A stretch of 64,000 nucleotides of DNA, from assembly GCF_021442325.1 (NCBI RefSeq), contig NZ_CP087879.1, forward strand, positions 3,038,001 to 3,102,000. The letters are read 5' to 3'. A program made the position numbers and the translations under genes. This DNA comes from Agromyces marinus (GTDB lineage: Bacteria > Actinomycetota > Actinomycetes > Actinomycetales > Microbacteriaceae). Position 1 is the stretch's first letter, and every line of letters begins with the position of its first letter. Below the pieces are notes generated by a model. That model did no database searches. It was not told where the DNA came from and saw nothing but the letters and a program-made list of their open reading frames with translations. Below, piece by piece: positions 60,183-64,000 of this stretch.

Positions 60183-61279
60183 GCGTGTCCTCCGGGTCGG
60201 GTGGCGGCGAGGTCGGTGTTGGTGCGGTCGCCGTCGTCGTGACCGCTGCCGCCCCCGCCGCGGTCCCCGCCACCGCCGTCCGAGGCGGCCGCCGCCGCGG
60301 CCTTCCGCCCGAGCTGCCCCCACGCGCGCTTCAGCGTGCGCTGGATCGAGCTGTCGAGCGCCACGGCGACGACCAGAGTGGCGCCGACGAGGATGGTCTG
60401 CACGAACGGAGAGACCTGCAGGAACACGAGCCCGTTGCTCAGCACCTTGAAGAAGAGGAGGCCGGCGACGACACCCGAGATGCGGCCCATGCCGCCCTCG
60501 AATGCGACGCCGCCCAACAGCACCACCGTCAGCGCCTGCAGTTCCATGCCTGAGCCGATGACCGGGCTGGCCGACTGCACCTTGGCGGTCAGCATGACCC
60601 CGGCGATGGCCGCCGCGATCCCGGATGCCACGAACAGCCCGAATCGGCGTCGGCTGACGTTGATCCCCATCAGGTGCGCGGCACGCTCGTTGCCGCCGAT
60701 GGCGAGCACCTCCTTGCCGAGCCGGTTGCGGCGGAGGAAGTACCAGCCAAGCGCGACGGCCAGGATGAGCAGCACGATCTGGATCGGCACCGGTCCGATG
60801 GTGAACGTGCCGATGGCCCGGAAATCCTCGGGGAGACTCGATCGCTGCACGGTCTTGCCGCCGGTGACCAACTGAGCGAATCCGCCCCAGATGCTGAGGA
60901 AACCGAGTGTCACGACGATCGGGTTCAACCGCAGGTAGGCGATGAGGAACCCATTTACGGCACCGGCGAACGCGCCGAGAGCGAGGGCGACAGCGAGGCC
61001 GAGCAGCGTGCTATTCGTGGCCGCCATGGTGAGGGCAGCGGTCACGGCGGCAGCGGATGCCACGGAGCCGACCGAGAGGTCGAGGGATCCCGACATGACC
61101 AGGAACGCGAGCGGGATGACGATGATCCCGAGCTCGGCGGACTGCAGGAGGATGTTCTGCGCGTTGCCGAAGCTGAAGAAGTTCGGGTTCAACAGGGCGA
61201 AGAGCGCGATCAGCAGCAGCAGTGCCGCGAAGATGCCGTTCTTCGCGACGAAGAGCGTGATGGAGCTGGTGGGCCTCAT
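60179..61279 (-). CDS. CUT2-type ABC transporter permease (RbsC-like)
   Basis: A 366-residue permease with 8-10 membrane segments. VMSGSLDLSVGSVASAAAV and NERAAHLMGINVSRRRFGLF are typical of RbsC/XylH permeases. The last 45 residues are Gly/Asp-rich and probably cytoplasmic and disordered. Overlaps of four bases with genes on both sides. Confidence 0.93.
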   Translation of the reverse strand: MRPTSSITLFVAKNGIFAALLLLIALFALLNPNFFSFGNAQNILLQSAELGIIVIPLAFLVMSGSLDLSVGSVASAAAVTAALTMAATNSTLLGLAVALALGAFAGAVNGFLIAYLRLNPIVVTLGFLSIWGGFAQLVTGGKTVQRSSLPEDFRAIGTFTIGPVPIQIVLLILAVALGWYFLRRNRLGKEVLAIGGNERAAHLMGINVSRRRFGLFVASGIAAAIAGVMLTAKVQSASPVIGSGMELQALTVVLLGGVAFEGGMGRISGVVAGLLFFKVLSNGLVFLQVSPFVQTILVGATLVVAVALDSSIQRTLKRAWGQLGRKAAAAAASDGGGGDRGGGGSGHDDGDRTNTDLAATRPGGHA

Positions 61280-62823
61280 GAGGGGATCCCTTCCGTGTGG
61301 AGGCTCGTCGCGTCATCCGCGAGTCTGAGCAGGGTGTCGAGCAGGTGCTCGTCGAAAGCGTCAGTGCGCGCGATCTCGGTGGCGCGGTCGCCGACGAGCA
61401 CGTACGCGCGGTCGCAGAGGCCGGCGATCTCGTCGGACTCGGCGGAGGCGACGATGACCGCCGTGCCCGACCGGGCGAGCGCCCGGACGGCCCGGGCGAT
61501 GTCGGCCTTGGCGCCGACGTCGACGCCCTGGGTGGGCTGGGCGAGGAACAGGACCTCGGGGCGCTCGGCGAACATCCACCGGGCGAGCAGGTGCTTCTGC
61601 CGGTTGCCGCCGGAGAACTCGTCGATCGGCTCGGTGGGCGCCGGGCCGACGATCCGTAGGGCAGACCGGGCGGTGTCGTAGCTCGCCGACCCGCTGCGTC
61701 CGTCGATCCACCACCCCCGCCTGCCGGAGCCATACCAGGGGAGGAAGACGTTCTCGGCGGCACTCAGCCCGGAGACGAGGCCCTCGCGCTCCCGGTCGGC
61801 GGGCACCAGGTGCACGCCGTTCCGCATGGCCTGGAGGGGGCCGGTGACCTCGCGTTCGGAGCCGAGCAGCGTGTACCGTGCCCTGCCGTGCATGCCGAAG
61901 AGCCGCTCGATCAGCCGGAACTGCTCGCCCGCGGCCATCCCGAAGAGGCCGACGACCTCGCCACGACGGAACGCGAGTCGCTCGGCGCCGTACTCCACCT
62001 CGAGCGCCACCTCACCGGCGACGCCCTCGGTGCGCTCGGCGGCGACCATCTCGGGCGCGAGGGTCCGTGCGAGCCGTTGCGGGGTGAACGCCCGCGCCGG
62101 CTCGTCGGCGACGAGACGCCCGGCGGAGAGGATCATGATGCGCTCGCATACCGAGAGGATGTCGGGCAGCCGGTGCGAGACGTAGATCACCGTGACGCCG
62201 TCCGCCGAGAAGCGGCGGATGAGCCGGTGCAGCGCGTCGGTCTCGTGCTTGCCCAGCGCGGCGGTCGGCTCGTCGAGCAGCAGGATCCGCATGTCGCGAC
62301 CGAGCAGGCCGCGCGCGAGCCCGACGAGTTGCCGCTGCCCGAGGCTGAGGCTCGCGACCGGCAGGTCGAGGTCGAGGTCGGCGCCGACGCGCTGCAGGGC
62401 ACGTTCGGCAAGGGCCCGGCGGTCGCTGCCGCGCTGCGCGGGCTGGGCGAGCCATAGGTTCTCGACCACGCTGAGGTTCGAGGCGAGGGCCGGTTCCTGG
62501 TGCAGGATGGCGATGCCGAGTTCGGCGACCTGGCGCGGCGTGATGCCGCTCGGCACCTCGTCGCCGTCGAGCAGGAACGAACCGCCAGTCGCGCGGACCA
62601 CGCCAGCCAGCACGTTGAAGAGCGTCGACTTGCCGGCGCCGTTGTGCCCAAGCAGGCCCACGATCTCGCCGGCTCCGATCGACCCCGACACGTCCGCGAG
62701 CGCGCGCGTCGCCCCGAAGTCGACGGTCATACCGCGCAGCTCCAGCCGGGGCGCGGCGCCCGGCCCCGGGGCCGGCGCCCCCTGCGGCGTCGGTCCCGGG
62801 GTGCCCGATGCGACGGACGACAT
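61276..62823 (-). CDS. CUT2-type ABC transporter ATP-binding protein (RbsA-like)
   Basis: A 515-residue protein with two ATPase domains. The first is complete: GHNGAGKST, LSLGQRQLVGLARGL, ILLLDEPTAAL. The second looks inactive: its Walker A is FGMAAGEQFRL and its Walker B is LFLAQPTQGVD, where the catalytic Asp-Glu pair is Ala-Gln. The signature FSGGNRQK is kept. An N-terminal Pro/Gly/Ala stretch of about 25 residues precedes the first domain. Substrate unknown. Confidence 0.93.
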   Translation of the reverse strand: MSSVASGTPGPTPQGAPAPGPGAAPRLELRGMTVDFGATRALADVSGSIGAGEIVGLLGHNGAGKSTLFNVLAGVVRATGGSFLLDGDEVPSGITPRQVAELGIAILHQEPALASNLSVVENLWLAQPAQRGSDRRALAERALQRVGADLDLDLPVASLSLGQRQLVGLARGLLGRDMRILLLDEPTAALGKHETDALHRLIRRFSADGVTVIYVSHRLPDILSVCERIMILSAGRLVADEPARAFTPQRLARTLAPEMVAAERTEGVAGEVALEVEYGAERLAFRRGEVVGLFGMAAGEQFRLIERLFGMHGRARYTLLGSEREVTGPLQAMRNGVHLVPADREREGLVSGLSAAENVFLPWYGSGRRGWWIDGRSGSASYDTARSALRIVGPAPTEPIDEFSGGNRQKHLLARWMFAERPEVLFLAQPTQGVDVGAKADIARAVRALARSGTAVIVASAESDEIAGLCDRAYVLVGDRATEIARTDAFDEHLLDTLLRLADDATSLHTEGIPS

Positions 62824-62828
62824 GGCCG

Positions 62829-63809
62829 CTACCGAGGGTCCACGTAGAAGTCGGCCGCGTTCTCGGGCGTGACGCGGGTGGACTCGATCAGGATGTCCTC
62901 GGTCGCGGTGCCGTCGGCGGCGGCGATGAGCAGCTCGGCGTTGGCCTCCGCCAGCTGGCGCGCGGGGAGGATGTAGCTGAGGCGCCAGATCGAGTCCTCG
63001 ATGGTGACGATGTCGAGGATCTCGTCGGTCGCGTCGAGCGCGCCGAGCAGCATGTCGGGGTCGTCAGGTGCGACGCCCTGGTCGGTCAGGTACTGGTACG
63101 CGCCCTGCAGCGGCTCCGACGCCATCCCGAGCCAGATCTTGGTATCGGGTTCGGCGGCGAGCTGGCTCTGCGCGGCGGAGTAGCCGCCGTCGAGGTTGAT
63201 GACCGAGATCTCGTTGATGCTGACATCCGCACCGCTGTTCTCGAGGCCCGCGACGATGCCCTCGCTGCGCTCGCGCCCGAGGTCGGTTTCCCAGTAGCCG
63301 AGGAGCGCGACGGGCTGGGTGCCCCCATCGCCGTAGTTCTCGATGATCCACTCGCCCGCCTCCTCGCCGAGGCGAACGCCGTCCTCGTAGTTGTCGAGGA
63401 GCACGCCGAACGAGGTGCCCTCCCAGGTGCCGGCGTAGCCCAGCACAGGGATGCCGGTGGCCTGCGCTTTCTCGGTCACCGCGACCATCGAGTCGGACTG
63501 CACCGGGTAGCCCATGATGGCCTTCACGTCGCCGCGCTGGATCCAGTTCTCCCAGTCGTTGACCTGGGTCTGGATGTCCCAGGCGGGGTCGTCGCTTAGG
63601 AACTCATACCCAGCCTCGGTGATGATCGGCTCCATGATCTCGAGCTGGTCGACCCAGATCGGGATGTCGAGTCCAGCGAAGCTCATGGCCAGCGCGCCCT
63701 TGCGCTCGCCGCCGTCCGCCGCGGGCTCGGCGCTTGCCGCGCACGCGGAGAGGGCGAGGATGCCGGCGAGGCCGAGCGCAAGGGCGGCCGTGCGGGAGGT
63801 CGTCTTCAT
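62829..63809 (-). CDS. Sugar-type ABC transporter substrate-binding lipoprotein
   Basis: A 326-residue RbsB-family (PF13407) binding protein. Lipobox LSAC near residue 22, then LAMSFAGLDIPIWVDQLEIM and VKAIMGYPVQSDSMV. First gene of the four-gene operon. The ATG at 63809 has AGGAG eight bases upstream; the longer frame before it is not used. The HDAC-like enzyme in the operon suggests an acetylated amine or amino sugar rather than plain ribose, which is inference. Confidence 0.92.
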   Translation of the reverse strand: MKTTSRTAALALGLAGILALSACAASAEPAADGGERKGALAMSFAGLDIPIWVDQLEIMEPIITEAGYEFLSDDPAWDIQTQVNDWENWIQRGDVKAIMGYPVQSDSMVAVTEKAQATGIPVLGYAGTWEGTSFGVLLDNYEDGVRLGEEAGEWIIENYGDGGTQPVALLGYWETDLGRERSEGIVAGLENSGADVSINEISVINLDGGYSAAQSQLAAEPDTKIWLGMASEPLQGAYQYLTDQGVAPDDPDMLLGALDATDEILDIVTIEDSIWRLSYILPARQLAEANAELLIAAADGTATEDILIESTRVTPENAADFYVDPR

Positions 63810-63914
63810 TGGTGCACTCCTGACGTTCAATGGGGGCGCGACGCCGAGCGCGTCGCTGCCGTGTGCGTGACGGTACGGCATCGCGCGCCGGGCCCTCTCC
63901 GTAGGAATGCGGAG

Positions 63915-63937
63915 GAATCGGAAGACTCCGCCGATTC
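63915..63937. promoter_or_regulatory. Operator-like inverted repeat upstream of the ABC operon
   Basis: GAATCGG and CCGATTC (7-base perfect arms, 9-base loop) about 105 bases before the substrate-binding protein start, in the only long spacer of this region. Its position suits a regulator site. No regulator gene is in view. Confidence 0.45.
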
Positions 63938-63964
63938 GCTATCATGCCGAGACCCGCGAGCGCG

Positions 63965-64000
63965 TCAGTGCAGCAGGTGCTCGAGGGACGCCTCGGGCAC
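63965..64000 (-). CDS. Possible 3' end of an unidentified gene
   Basis: The last 36 bases read on the minus strand give VPEASLEHLLH and then a stop, with the codon use of the surrounding genes. The gene would enter from beyond the right edge and lie upstream of the ABC operon. It may encode the operon regulator, but nothing in 11 residues shows this. Confidence 0.4.
   Translation of the reverse strand: MPEASLEHLLH

Overview
The window is very GC-rich, densely packed DNA with many ATGA, GTGA and TGATG start/stop overlaps, GTG and one TTG start, a dnaK operon carrying HspR-type HAIR operators, mycothiol-age actinobacterial gene types (FprA-like ferredoxin reductase, RIO kinase, single-polypeptide BY-kinase) and frequent GCATCC/GGATGC words in Ala-Ser codon pairs. 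All of this points to an actinobacterium, most likely of the family Microbacteriaceae (for example Agromyces or Microbacterium). The genus is an inference.

Layout. 1-3936: heat-shock operon read leftward (dnaK-grpE-dnaJ-hspR, the last cut by the window edge) with two HAIR operators upstream. 3956-5312: a DUF559-type nuclease-fold gene bracketed by two copies of an imperfect palindrome, each next to a low-complexity tract; one tract is 14 tandem heptamers. 5388-15601: M1 metallopeptidase, lipoprotein, rlmN, a possible 19-codon leader ORF and hairpin before a RIO kinase, an MFS exporter, a large secreted ExeM-type nuclease, and a guanine/cytidine deaminase-like enzyme. 15647-26663: a sulfur island read rightward: sirohydrochlorin chelatase, sulfite reductase, APS reductase, cysD, cysN, ssuA-, ssuB- and ssuC-like sulfonate transporter, uroporphyrinogen methyltransferase and ferredoxin reductase. 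Together these take up sulfate-derived APS or sulfonate sulfur, reduce it to sulfide and supply siroheme and electrons. Several genes here carry palindromes or 15-bp tandem repeats in frame at their ends. 26815-28502: a TetR regulator divergent from an alpha/beta hydrolase with two clear operators.

28472-58340 is a 30-kb exopolysaccharide/cell-surface glycan island: about eleven glycosyltransferases (one GT4-GT2 fusion, one tandem duplicate), low-molecular-weight tyrosine phosphatase, BY-kinase, Wzy-type polymerase, an ABC flippase, three polysaccharide pyruvyl transferases, an FrhB-like protein, dCTP deaminase and a QueC-like PP-loop enzyme. Embedded in it is a three-gene, translationally coupled cassette (HprK-like kinase fused to a PqqD-like domain, a free PqqD-like protein, and an NTP_transf_5 nucleotidyltransferase) beside a Tat-exported cysteine-containing protein. 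It resembles the accessory part of phosphorylated lasso-peptide clusters without the cyclase or protease, and is the best candidate here for an undescribed system.

58435-58505 is a tRNA-Gly(CCC), followed by about 560 bases with no convincing gene. 59064-63809 is a leftward CUT2-type sugar-like ABC importer operon ending in a class II HDAC-like deacetylase. The last 36 bases look like the 3' end of another leftward gene. Most very long antisense open frames in this window are by-products of GC-rich codon use.
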